From NCBI GenBank assembly GCA_004357005.1, contig SMWH01000006.1, positions 1-5,739 of the forward strand: 5,739 nt of DNA. Reading direction: 5' to 3'. The notes under the pieces are model-generated. The model was not told the DNA's origin. It made no database searches and was given only the letters and a program-made list of their open reading frames with translations. The DNA is from Gammaproteobacteria bacterium (GTDB lineage Bacteria; Pseudomonadota; Gammaproteobacteria; SMWH01). The translations under genes and the position numbers were made by a program. Below are positions 1-5,391 of the stretch, one piece after another; positions within the stretch are counted from its first letter, which is position 1; every line of letters begins with the position of its first letter.

Positions 1-242
1 GCGAGGTTCTGTTCGGCGAGGACCGACTCCAGCATGCTGCGCTCCACGACGCGGAACACGCCGGTACCCACGAGTTCATTGGTAAGCATGTTGGCAAGGT
101 CCCAGCCGACTCCGCCGCTAAACCAGTAGGCGTTGGTTTCGTTTTTGAATTCCACCACACCGACAGTCGGACGGTCAGCGGCGGTGGCGAAACTGCACAG
201 GCAGACGAGAATACCGGCAACAAGGAATCGTAAAGTTCTCAT
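1..242 (-). CDS. CsgG/HfaB-family exported protein, N-terminal part (gene runs off the left edge)
   Basis: Reading the minus strand from the ATG at 242 gives 80 complete codons with no stop, and the frame remains open at the window edge. The first ~22 residues (MRTLRFLVAGILVCLCSFATA, then AD) look like a signal peptide: two arginines, a hydrophobic core and a small-residue ATA/TAA cleavage site. The two cysteines in the core are not preceded by a good lipobox, so I predict signal peptidase I cleavage rather than a lipoprotein. The mature start reads RPTVGVVEFKNETN, then WDLANMLTNELVGTGVFRVVER and MLESVLAEQNL. This matches the opening of the CsgG/HfaB (LpoB-like) fold: beta strand, helix with 'L.TNEL', strand 'FRVVER', then a helix ending in 'EQ'. 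Family members act in the periplasm or outer-membrane envelope in curli secretion, holdfast anchoring or PBP activation; which role applies here cannot be told. AAGGGG (251-256) lies 8 nt before the ATG, supporting this start. It follows the ribosomal operon on the same strand but is separated from it by a terminator, so it is probably its own unit. Confidence 0.8.
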   Translation of the reverse strand, partial: MRTLRFLVAGILVCLCSFATAADRPTVGVVEFKNETNAYWFSGGVGWDLANMLTNELVGTGVFRVVERSMLESVLAEQNL

Positions 243-245
243 CGA

Positions 246-284
246 AATAGCCCCTTGTTTCCCGGGGTCGTTCCCCGGGCTATT
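246..284 (-). promoter_or_regulatory. Stem-loop in the leader of the CsgG/HfaB-like gene, overlapping its ribosome-binding site
   Basis: Seen directly: CCCGGGG (261-267) and CCCCGGG (273-279) form a 7-bp stem with a 5-nt loop, and AATAG (246-250) can pair with CTATT (280-284) around it. In an alternative register AATAGCCC (246-253) pairs with GGGCTATT (277-284), with an inner 4-bp CCCC/GGGG stem. The second register covers part of the Shine-Dalgarno AAGGGG (251-256, minus strand). The two folds compete for 277-279. Control of translation initiation is an inference; the structure could equally be a chance product of GC-rich sequence or a 5' stabilising hairpin. No convincing sigma70 promoter was found upstream: TTGACG occurs on the minus strand near 291-297 but has no good -10 box at the right spacing. 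Confidence 0.4.
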
Positions 285-338
285 GTGGTAACGTCAAAAT
301 GGCGTCGTGCCGGCCATGATAGCGCCGGATGAGGGTAC

Positions 339-373
339 AAAAAAGCCGGCAACGCGCGCTGCCGGCTGTTTTT
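339..373 (-). terminator. Intrinsic terminator ending the ribosomal operon (possibly bidirectional)
   Basis: AGCCGGCA (344-351) and TGCCGGCT (360-367) form a perfect 8-bp stem around an 8-nt loop. On the minus strand the stem runs straight into a run of six Ts (344-339, the first shared with the stem). That is the classic hairpin plus U-tract for transcription arriving from rplQ. On the plus strand TTTTT (369-373) follows after one G, so the element may also work in reverse. It lies about 80 nt after the rplQ stop, beyond the long inverted repeat, and before the CsgG-like gene, and so separates the two units. Confidence 0.85.
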
Positions 374-379
374 GGGATA

Positions 380-452
380 GGGGTCAGAGCCCGTTTTCGG
401 CGTGCCCGGCTCCTTGGTGTATGCAGATCAAGCGAAAACGGGCTCTGACCCC
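380..452. repeat. 20-bp perfect inverted repeat just after rplQ (GGGTCAGAGCCC palindrome family)
   Basis: GGGGTCAGAGCCCGTTTTCG at 380-399 is exactly inverted as CGAAAACGGGCTCTGACCCC at 433-452, leaving a 33-nt centre. The centre holds a further 4-bp CTTG/CAAG helix (413-416 with 429-432) next to the inner end of one arm. One base (453) separates the element from the rplQ stop codon. The arm core GGGTCAGAGCCC recurs in the rplQ-rpoA spacer, so this belongs to a dispersed family rather than being a lone terminator; there is no U-tract directly after it. REP or MITE-like, RAYT-mobilised elements are my best guess from general knowledge. In RNA the 20-bp stem could protect the operon 3' end from exonucleases. 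Confidence 0.8.
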
Positions 453-453
453 G

Positions 454-852
454 TTACTCGGCGGGGATTTCCTCGGCCTCAGCCATGTCCGGCCTGGGCC
501 GGTCCACCAGTTCAACGAAGGCCATAGGCGCAGCATCGCCCGTCCGATAGCCGAATTTCAAGACGCGCATATAGCCCCCCGGGCGGTCCTTGTAGCGCGG
601 CCCCAACTCGGCGAAGAGCTTGCCCACAATCTCTTTGTCCCGGAGCCGAGCGAAGGCGAGCCGGCGATTGTGCACGTCATCGGTTTTGGCGAGCGTGATC
701 AGGGGTTCTGCGACCCTGCGCAGTTCCTTCGCCCTGGGCAGCGTGGTTTTGATGGCCTCATGCCGGAACAGGGCATTGGCCAGATTGCGCATCATCGCCT
801 TGCGATGCGAGCTGTTCCGGTTGAATTTTCGACCACTCTTGCGGTGACGCAT
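454..852 (-). CDS. rplQ: 50S ribosomal protein L17
   Basis: L17 sits near the exit of the polypeptide tunnel on the large subunit and binds 23S rRNA. The 132-residue product begins MRHRKSGRKFNRNSSHRKAM and continues with RNLANALFRHEAIKTTLPRAKELRR, AEPLITLAKTD and NRRLAFARLRD, all hallmarks of bacterial L17. The C-terminal part contains GGYMRVLKFGYR and MAFVELVDR. The length is a few residues above the ~127 I remember for E. coli, the excess being an acidic, disordered-looking tail (about residues 120-132). GGAAGGG (861-867) lies 8 nt upstream of the ATG. It is the last gene of the alpha operon, as in E. coli, but unlike the other genes here it is isolated by a 119-nt upstream spacer and flanked on both sides by the same palindromic repeat family. 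Confidence 0.98.
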   Translation of the reverse strand: MRHRKSGRKFNRNSSHRKAMMRNLANALFRHEAIKTTLPRAKELRRVAEPLITLAKTDDVHNRRLAFARLRDKEIVGKLFAELGPRYKDRPGGYMRVLKFGYRTGDAAPMAFVELVDRPRPDMAEAEEIPAE

Positions 853-867
853 GACTTTTTCCCTTCC

Positions 868-897
868 AGGGTCAGAGAAAAAAAGGGCTCTGACCCT
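868..897. repeat. 10-bp inverted repeat of the GGGTCAGAG family, immediately upstream of the rplQ ribosome-binding site
   Basis: AGGGTCAGAG (868-877) is perfectly inverted by CTCTGACCCT (888-897) around a 10-nt centre of seven As and three Gs on the plus strand. On the minus strand it reads GGGTCAGAGCCC followed by seven Ts, sharing GGGTCAGAGCCCNTTTT with the arms of the repeat at 380-452. The hairpin base directly touches the rplQ Shine-Dalgarno (861-867), so in mRNA it would fold just before the ribosome-binding site. A regulatory effect is an inference. Confidence 0.75.
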
Positions 898-924
898 TCA
901 AGCTAGTTCTTTGCCTGTTCACCC

Positions 925-949
925 GGTCAGCAAAGGGCTCTTGACCCCA
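925..949. repeat. Degenerate copy of the GGGTCAGAGCCC palindrome in the rpoA-rplQ spacer
   Basis: On the minus strand this reads GGGGTCA, one extra A, then GAGCCC, TTTGC and TGACC: the repeat core with one inserted base and a damaged second arm. GGTCA (925-929) and TGACC (942-946) still pair over 5 bp. Its similarity to the intact copies and its place only about 25 nt after the rpoA stop suggest an older, decaying insertion. Together with the 868-897 element it accounts for most of the unusually long spacer. Confidence 0.55.
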
Positions 950-971
950 TTCCCGGGCTCCTGGCGTTTCC

Positions 972-1961
972 TCAGGCTGATTCTTTCAAGCCAGGCGGCG
1001 GCCAGTTCTCCAGCTTCATGCCCAGAGACAGCCCCTGCTGTGCCAGAACGTCCTTGATCTCCGTCAGGGACTTCTTGCCCAGGTTGGGTGTCTTGAGCAA
1101 TTCGACTTCCGTCCGCTGGATCAGATCGCCGATGTAATAAATGTTCTCCGCCTTCAGACAATTGGCGGACCGAACTGTCAATTCGAGATCATCGATCGGC
1201 CGCAGGAGAATTGGATCGACCTCGGCCTCCGCCTGCTCTTCTGCGCTCTCGTCCTTGCCGGACAGGTCGACAAAAATGGACAGCTGGTCGTGCAGTATAT
1301 TGGCCGCCTGCCGGATGGCTTCTTCCGGATCGATCGTACCGTTGGTTTCGATGTCCAGAATCAGCTTGTCCAGGTCGGTGCGCTGCTCCACGCGCGCGCT
1401 GTCCACGCTATAGGCCACCCGTTTGACCGGGCAGAAGGACGCATCCAACTGCAGGCGTCCGATCGGCTTGCTCTCGGCATCGCCGGTCTGGCGCGTTACC
1501 GCGGGCTCGTACCCCCGGCCACGCTCCACCTTGATGCGCATGCTCAGCTTGGCGCCCTTGGAAAGGTGAGCAATCACCTGATCCGGATTGATTATCTCGA
1601 CATTGTGATCCACGGCAATATCGCCGGCAATCACCGTGCCATTGCCCGATTTCTCGAGCGTGATGATCGCCTCGTCCTGGTTGTGCAGTATGACAGCCAG
1701 TTCCTTGAGATTGAGCAGGATATCGACCACGTCTTCCTGCATGCCTTCAATGGTCGTGTACTCGTGCAGCACTCCATCGATCTCCACTTCGGTCACGGCG
1801 CAACCGGGAAGAGAGGACAACAGAACGCGACGAAGCGCATTGCCAAGCGTGTGACCGAACCCGCGCTCCAGCGGCTCCAGCGTCACTTTGGCGTGCTGCG
1901 GCGTGATCTGCTTGACCTCAACACGACGCGGACGAAGAAGATTGACAACATATCCCGACAT
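972..1961 (-). CDS. rpoA: DNA-directed RNA polymerase subunit alpha
   Basis: The alpha dimer is the scaffold on which beta and beta' assemble, and its C-terminal domain contacts UP elements and activators. The product is 329 residues, the same length as E. coli RpoA. N-terminal domain (about 1-235): AKVTLEPLERGFGHTLGNALRR, the dimerisation and assembly signature, then GCAVTEVEIDGVLHEY, IKVERGRGY, RVEQRTDLDKL and ETNGTIDPEEAI. A short acidic linker (about 236-248) follows. C-terminal domain: DPILLRPIDDLELTVRSANCLKAE, whose arginine near residue 264 matches the UP-element-binding R265, then the helix-hairpin-helix NLGKKSLTEIKDVL and ending ENWPPPG. GAGGA (1968-1972) lies 6 nt before the ATG and partly overlaps the end of rpsD, from which it is separated by 12 nt. 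No anomalies are seen in the protein; the unusual feature is the long repeat-containing spacer after it. Confidence 0.99.
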   Translation of the reverse strand: MSGYVVNLLRPRRVEVKQITPQHAKVTLEPLERGFGHTLGNALRRVLLSSLPGCAVTEVEIDGVLHEYTTIEGMQEDVVDILLNLKELAVILHNQDEAIITLEKSGNGTVIAGDIAVDHNVEIINPDQVIAHLSKGAKLSMRIKVERGRGYEPAVTRQTGDAESKPIGRLQLDASFCPVKRVAYSVDSARVEQRTDLDKLILDIETNGTIDPEEAIRQAANILHDQLSIFVDLSGKDESAEEQAEAEVDPILLRPIDDLELTVRSANCLKAENIYYIGDLIQRTEVELLKTPNLGKKSLTEIKDVLAQQGLSLGMKLENWPPPGLKESA

Positions 1962-1973
1962 GAATTGTCCTCA

Positions 1974-2594
1974 CTACTTGGAGTAGAGCTCTACCACCAG
2001 AGACTCGTTAATGTCAGGCGAAAGATCCTGACGTTCGGGTACATACTTGAAGGTCCCTTCCATTTTCTTGGGATCCACTTCGGCCCATGCCACCAGCCCG
2101 ATCTGCTGGGCGATATTGATGGCTTCCTGGATGCGCAACTGCTTCTTCGCCTTTTCGCGAATCGCAATCGTTTCTCCGGCTTTTACCTGGCGCGACGGGA
2201 TGTTGCAGACCTGCCCGTTCACCAACACCGCCCGATGAGCCACCAACTGACGGGCTTCAGCACGCGTCACGGCAAATCCCATCCGGTAGACAACGTTGTC
2301 CAACCGGCATTCCAGCATCTGCAGCAGGTTCTCGCCGGTGGCGCCCTTCTTCTGGGCGGCTTTCTTGTAATAGTTACGGAACTGTCGTTCCAGAACGCCG
2401 TATATGCGCCGCAGCTTCTGCTTTTCCCTCAGCTGCAGGGCATAGTTCGAAATCCGCGGGCGCCGCCTGGGCAACATGCCCGGTGGGTTTTCCAGCTTGC
2501 ACTTGGACTCCAGCGCTCGCACCGGGCTCTTGAGAAAGAGATCGGTGCCTTCACGCCGTGCCAGCTTGCAGGTGGGTCCTAGGTAACGTGCCAT
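1974..2594 (-). CDS. rpsD: 30S ribosomal protein S4
   Basis: S4 is a primary 16S rRNA-binding protein that nucleates small-subunit assembly; in E. coli it also represses the alpha operon and takes part in antitermination. Starting at MARYLGPTCKLARREG gives 206 residues, the E. coli length. The in-frame ATG 17 codons upstream lies inside rpsK and lacks S4-like sequence, so I reject it. AGAGGA lies about 10 nt before the chosen ATG. The N-terminal domain keeps two of the four cysteines of zinc-binding S4 proteins (C9 and C32). LQLREKQKLRRIYGVLERQFRNYY follows, then the S4 RNA-binding domain (about 95-160: RLDNVVYRMGFAVTRAEARQLVAHRAVLVNG). It ends NESLVVELYSK. The oddity is residues 40-42, MLP, where the usual PGQHG motif has QHG. 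Confidence 0.98.
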   Translation of the reverse strand: MARYLGPTCKLARREGTDLFLKSPVRALESKCKLENPPGMLPRRRPRISNYALQLREKQKLRRIYGVLERQFRNYYKKAAQKKGATGENLLQMLECRLDNVVYRMGFAVTRAEARQLVAHRAVLVNGQVCNIPSRQVKAGETIAIREKAKKQLRIQEAINIAQQIGLVAWAEVDPKKMEGTFKYVPERQDLSPDINESLVVELYSK

Positions 2595-2610
2595 CCTTAA
2601 TCTGTCCTCT

Positions 2611-3000
2611 TTACACGCGCCGGCGCTTGGGCGGGCGGCAACCATTGTGCGGAATGGGGGTCACATCGGTGATGCTGGTGATCCGGAACCCGGCGTTGTT
2701 CAATGAACGGACTGCCGATTCTCGTCCCGGGCCTGGCCCTTTGACCCGCACATCCAGATTTCTCACGCCATATTCCTGGGCCCGGGTGCCGGCTCTTTCT
2801 GCGGCTACCTGGGCTGCGAAGGGCGTGCTCTTGCGCGATCCACGGAAACCGGAACCACCGGCGGTGGCCCAGGACAGGGTATTGCCCTGACGATCCGTGA
2901 TCGTAATGATCGTGTTGTTAAAGGACGCGTGAATGTGGGCCACGCCGTCGATGACGACCTTTTTGACCTTTTTCCGCGTCTTGGTGGTTTTCGTTGCCAT
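2611..3000 (-). CDS. rpsK: 30S ribosomal protein S11
   Basis: S11 lies on the platform of the small subunit near the mRNA exit channel (Shine-Dalgarno helix region) and contacts 16S rRNA. The product from MATKTTKTRKKVKK is 129 residues, equal to E. coli S11. Diagnostic segments are HIHASFNNTIITITDRQGN, WATAGGSGFRGSRKSTPFAAQ, and the C-terminal signature with KGPGPGRESAVRSL and DVTPIPHNGCRPPKRRRV. An in-frame ATG at 3084 would add 28 residues but overlaps rpsM and has no S11-like sequence. The ribosome-binding site is weak (AGG at 3008-3010, 7 nt spacing), which suggests coupling to rpsM translation, 40 nt upstream. rpsD follows after 16 nt. Confidence 0.99.
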   Translation of the reverse strand: MATKTTKTRKKVKKVVIDGVAHIHASFNNTIITITDRQGNTLSWATAGGSGFRGSRKSTPFAAQVAAERAGTRAQEYGVRNLDVRVKGPGPGRESAVRSLNNAGFRITSITDVTPIPHNGCRPPKRRRV

Positions 3001-3040
3001 AATTTTGCCTGTGAAAAAACTGTGCGGCCTGTTTGCGCCC

Positions 3041-3397
3041 TTATCTGCGAATGGGCCGCTTGGGACCCTTCCGGGTGCGGGCATTTGTCCGCGTGCGCTG
3101 ACCGCGAACCGGCAGACCGCGCCGGTGCCGCAGACCCCGATAGCATCCGAGGTCCATCAAACGCTTGATATTCATGCCCACTTCACGGCGCAGATCGCCT
3201 TCCACCGCGTAGTTGGAAACCGCGGCGCGCAGCTTGTCGGCCTGCTCCTCGGTGAGCGTGCTGACCTTGATATCCGGCGGGACACCAGCTTCCTCGCACA
3301 CCTGTCTGGCGCGCGTCGGCCCGATCCCGAAGATGGACGTCAGCCCGATCCACACATGCTTGTGGGCGGGGATATTTATTCCTGCAATTCGAGCCAT
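3041..3397 (-). CDS. rpsM: 30S ribosomal protein S13
   Basis: S13 sits in the head of the small subunit, contacts the large subunit through bridge B1 and reaches the P-site tRNA with its basic tail. The 118-residue product matches the E. coli length and begins MARIAGINIPAHKHVWIGLTSIFGIG, containing the helix-two-turn-helix. VEGDLRREVGMNIKRLMDLGCYRGLRHRRGLPVRGQRT covers the family signature, and the C-terminus is basic (NARTRKGPKRPIRR). Two purine-rich sites precede the ATG: AGGAA at 3401-3405, only 3 nt away, and AGGA at 3411-3414. It starts just 29 nt after rpmJ. In E. coli this is the first gene of the alpha operon and the site of S4 repression; the short spacer here leaves little room for that arrangement. 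Confidence 0.99.
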   Translation of the reverse strand: MARIAGINIPAHKHVWIGLTSIFGIGPTRARQVCEEAGVPPDIKVSTLTEEQADKLRAAVSNYAVEGDLRREVGMNIKRLMDLGCYRGLRHRRGLPVRGQRTRTNARTRKGPKRPIRR

Positions 3398-3426
3398 GTC
3401 TTCCTGTTACTCCTGGCCGGCCGGGC

Positions 3427-3540
3427 TCAACCCTGACGCTGCTTGTGCCGTTTATCCTTGCACACGATGCGTACGACACCCTTGCGCCGCACCACCCGGC
3501 AATCACGACAGATTTTTTTGACTGACGCCTGAACTTTCAT
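3427..3540 (-). CDS. rpmJ: 50S ribosomal protein L36 (zinc-binding form)
   Basis: This small gene encodes 37 residues: MKVQASVKKICRDC, then RVVRRKGVVRIVCKDKRHKQRQG and a TGA stop. It is the standard end of the spc operon, after secY. C11, C14, C27 and H32 form the C-X2-C-X12-C-X4-H zinc ribbon, so this is the zinc-containing (C+) paralogue rather than the cysteine-less form expressed under zinc starvation. L36 binds 23S rRNA and helps organise the large-subunit core. AAGGA (3548-3552) lies 7 nt before the ATG. The gap from the secY stop is 25 nt. The A7 run near the start encodes conserved lysines. Confidence 0.97.
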   Translation of the reverse strand: MKVQASVKKICRDCRVVRRKGVVRIVCKDKRHKQRQG

Positions 3541-3565
3541 TGTTCGATCCTTACTGCCTCGACGC

Positions 3566-4921
3566 TCAACCGCGCTGCATGCCAGAGCGCCCGTAACCCT
3601 TAAGGTTCGCCTTCTTGAGCAGACTCTCGTACTGGTGCGACATCAGGTGCGACTGCAGCTGGGCGATGAAATCCATGACGACGACCACGATGATCAGCAG
3701 TGAAGTGCCACCGAAATAGAAAGGCACGTTCCACTTCAGGATCAGGAACTCGGGCAGCAGGCAAACCCCCACCAGATACGCGGCACCCGCGGCCGTGAGT
3801 CGTGTCATGACCTTGTCCAGATAATCAGCGGTCTGGCGCCCGGGCCGGATACCCGGCACGAAAGCCCCGCTTTTCTTCAGGTTATCGGCGATTTCCCGGG
3901 AGTTGAACACCATCGCCGTGTAGAAAAACGCGAAGAAGATGATCAGACCGCCGTATATCGCTATGTACAACGCATTGCCCGGCGCCAACTGGGTCATGAA
4001 CTCGCGGACCCACACCGGGGTCCCGGAATCCTGCCCGAACCAGCCCACCAGGGTGCCCGGGAACAGCACCAGGCTGGAGGCAAAAATCGGCGGAATCACG
4101 CCGGACATGTTGATCTTCAGGGGCAGATGCGAGGTCTGTGCCTGGTAGGCCTGACGCCCCTGGCGCTTCGCGTAGTTCACCGTAATGCGCCGCTGGCCCC
4201 GCTCCATGAACACCACAAAACCGGTCACGAGAATGGCCAGCGCGAACAGGAACAGGATCTCCAGCGGAGACAGTTGTCCCGTGCGACCCAGTTCCAGGGT
4301 CCCGCCGACAGCCGCCGGCAATCCGGCAACGATACCGGCGAAAATGATCAGCGAGATACCGTTTCCGATACCGCGCTCGGTGATCTGTTCACCCAACCAC
4401 ATCAGGAACAGCGTTCCCGTGGCCAGGGTCACCACTGAGGTAAACATGAAACCGACATCCGGCACCATTACGACCGGCAAACCACCCACCGACTGGCTTT
4501 GCAGCGCAAACGATATTCCCAATCCCTGAAAACTGGCCAGCAGCACAGCCCCGTAGCGGGTGTACTGGGTAATCCTGCGCCGCCCGGCTTCGCCTTCCTT
4601 GCGCAACTGCTGCAGGGTCGGCACCACGTGGCTCATGAGCTGCATGATGATGGATGAGGAGATGTACGGCATGATCCCCAGCGCGAAAATCGAGAAACGG
4701 CTGAGCGCGCCACCCGAGAACATGTTGAACACGTCAACAATCGTGCCGCGTTGCTGCTCGAAAAGAATGACGAGCGCTTCCGGGTTCACACCCGGCACGG
4801 GAATAAAAGTACCCAGGCGATAGATCACCAGCGCGCCGACCACGAAGAAAAGCCGCTGACGAACGTCACGCATTTTGGCGATATCGCCAAACGCAGACAA
4901 GCCTGTTCCGGTCTGAGCCAT
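3566..4921 (-). CDS. secY: Preprotein translocase channel subunit SecY
   Basis: SecY forms the inner-membrane protein-conducting channel with SecE and SecG and works with SecA or ribosomes. The 451-residue product aligns over its whole length with E. coli SecY as I remember it, and the usual ten membrane spans can be picked out. Landmarks: TM1 (about 23-42) with YRLGTFIPVPG; plug and TM2 region (about 68-98, FSGGALSRFSIFALGIMPYISSSIIMQL); TM4-5 region with GNGISLIIFAGI (about 186-197); cytosolic loop C4 (ERGQRRITVNYAKRQGRQAYQAQ, 240-262); HLPLKINMSGVIPPIFASS (265-283); loop C5 with NLKKSGAFVPGIRPG (347-361), whose arginine is needed for SecA-dependent export; and VPFYFGGTSLLI (399-410). It ends KKANLKGYGR plus a short tail. 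The ATG overlaps the rplO stop (TAATG), so translation is probably coupled; the nearby purine stretch is weak. Nothing looks broken. Confidence 0.99.
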   Translation of the reverse strand: MAQTGTGLSAFGDIAKMRDVRQRLFFVVGALVIYRLGTFIPVPGVNPEALVILFEQQRGTIVDVFNMFSGGALSRFSIFALGIMPYISSSIIMQLMSHVVPTLQQLRKEGEAGRRRITQYTRYGAVLLASFQGLGISFALQSQSVGGLPVVMVPDVGFMFTSVVTLATGTLFLMWLGEQITERGIGNGISLIIFAGIVAGLPAAVGGTLELGRTGQLSPLEILFLFALAILVTGFVVFMERGQRRITVNYAKRQGRQAYQAQTSHLPLKINMSGVIPPIFASSLVLFPGTLVGWFGQDSGTPVWVREFMTQLAPGNALYIAIYGGLIIFFAFFYTAMVFNSREIADNLKKSGAFVPGIRPGRQTADYLDKVMTRLTAAGAAYLVGVCLLPEFLILKWNVPFYFGGTSLLIIVVVVMDFIAQLQSHLMSHQYESLLKKANLKGYGRSGMQRG

Positions 4922-5391
4922 TACTCTTCTACCTTGCCTCCGGCCTTCTCGATCACTGCCCGGGCACCCTTCGTCACAAGGAGGGTGGCTCCCAAACCCC
5001 GCAGGGTCAGCTTGCGATCGACTTCACCACGATCAATCACTTTGGCCTTGCGCACGTACGCGGGAACGATCCGCGCCTTCTTGAGCACATTCAAATCGAT
5101 CACGTCGTCTTTCACGCCGGCCAACTGGTACAAACGCACCTCTGCGGTGTAGCGGGCCTTGCGGGAATGGAAACCTGACTTGGGCACACGGCGCTGCAGC
5201 GGCATCTGTCCGCCTTCGAAACCGGTCTTGTGGAAACCGCCCGAACGGGATTTCTGGCCCTTCTGGCCACGCCCGCCGGTCTTACCGCTCCCGGAGCCGA
5301 TTCCGCGTCCCACGCGTTTGCGATCACGCTTGCTTCCTTCAGCAGGCGAAATCGTGTTCAAACGCATCGTTGTGTTCTCTGTCTCGCTCAT
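4921..5391 (-). CDS. rplO: 50S ribosomal protein L15
   Basis: L15 is a large-subunit assembly protein with a long, glycine-rich N-terminal extension that threads into 23S rRNA. Visible family features: MRLNTISPAEGSKRDRKRVGRGIGSGSGKTGGRGQKGQKSRSGG, then FEGGQMPLQRRVPKSGF and the C-terminal LTLRGLGATLLVTKGARAVIEKAGGKVEE. Three starts are possible. GTG at 5394 and ATG at 5391 add a non-conserved stretch (MSETENTT) before MRLN; ATG at 5367 gives the E. coli-like beginning and 148 residues. I chose 5391 (156 residues) because it makes a TGATG overlap with rpmD and has a good GAGGA 9 nt upstream, whereas 5367 has no clear ribosome-binding site. Conservation of the protein favours 5367, so the start is uncertain though the gene is not. 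Confidence 0.95.
   Translation of the reverse strand: MSETENTTMRLNTISPAEGSKRDRKRVGRGIGSGSGKTGGRGQKGQKSRSGGFHKTGFEGGQMPLQRRVPKSGFHSRKARYTAEVRLYQLAGVKDDVIDLNVLKKARIVPAYVRKAKVIDRGEVDRKLTLRGLGATLLVTKGARAVIEKAGGKVEE

Noticed and set aside
285..344. Sigma70 promoter for the CsgG-like gene
   Set aside because: TTGACG and TATCAT-like hexamers are present on the minus strand, but none pair at 16-18 nt spacing with a good partner, so no site could be supported.
868..897. The repeat hairpin as an intrinsic terminator between rpoA and rplQ
   Set aside because: The T7 run is in the loop, not after the stem, and the stem is followed by the purine-rich ribosome-binding site, so it lacks terminator layout for the minus strand.
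307..906. Plus-strand open frame across the terminator, repeats and rplQ
   Set aside because: It reads through a terminator hairpin and two palindromes and is otherwise the complement of rplQ; no ribosome-binding site or recognisable domain.
919..1161. Minus-strand frame overlapping the 3' end of rpoA
   Set aside because: It is an alternate frame of the conserved alpha C-terminal domain and runs into the repeat-bearing spacer.
1290..2582. Long plus-strand open frame (about 430 codons) opposite rpoA and rpsD
   Set aside because: It is antisense to two unmistakable conserved genes, resembles no known protein family, and arises from the codon bias of the minus-strand genes.
3001..3084. Extended N-terminus for S11 from an upstream ATG
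   Set aside because: The extra 28 residues overlap rpsM and are not S11-like; the MATKTTKTRKK start gives the normal 129 residues.
3512..3520. A7 run in rpmJ (and a similar one in rpmD near 5563-5569) as a programmed frameshift site
   Set aside because: Both runs encode conserved lysines in complete, normal-length ribosomal proteins, with no useful alternate-frame product or downstream stimulatory structure seen.
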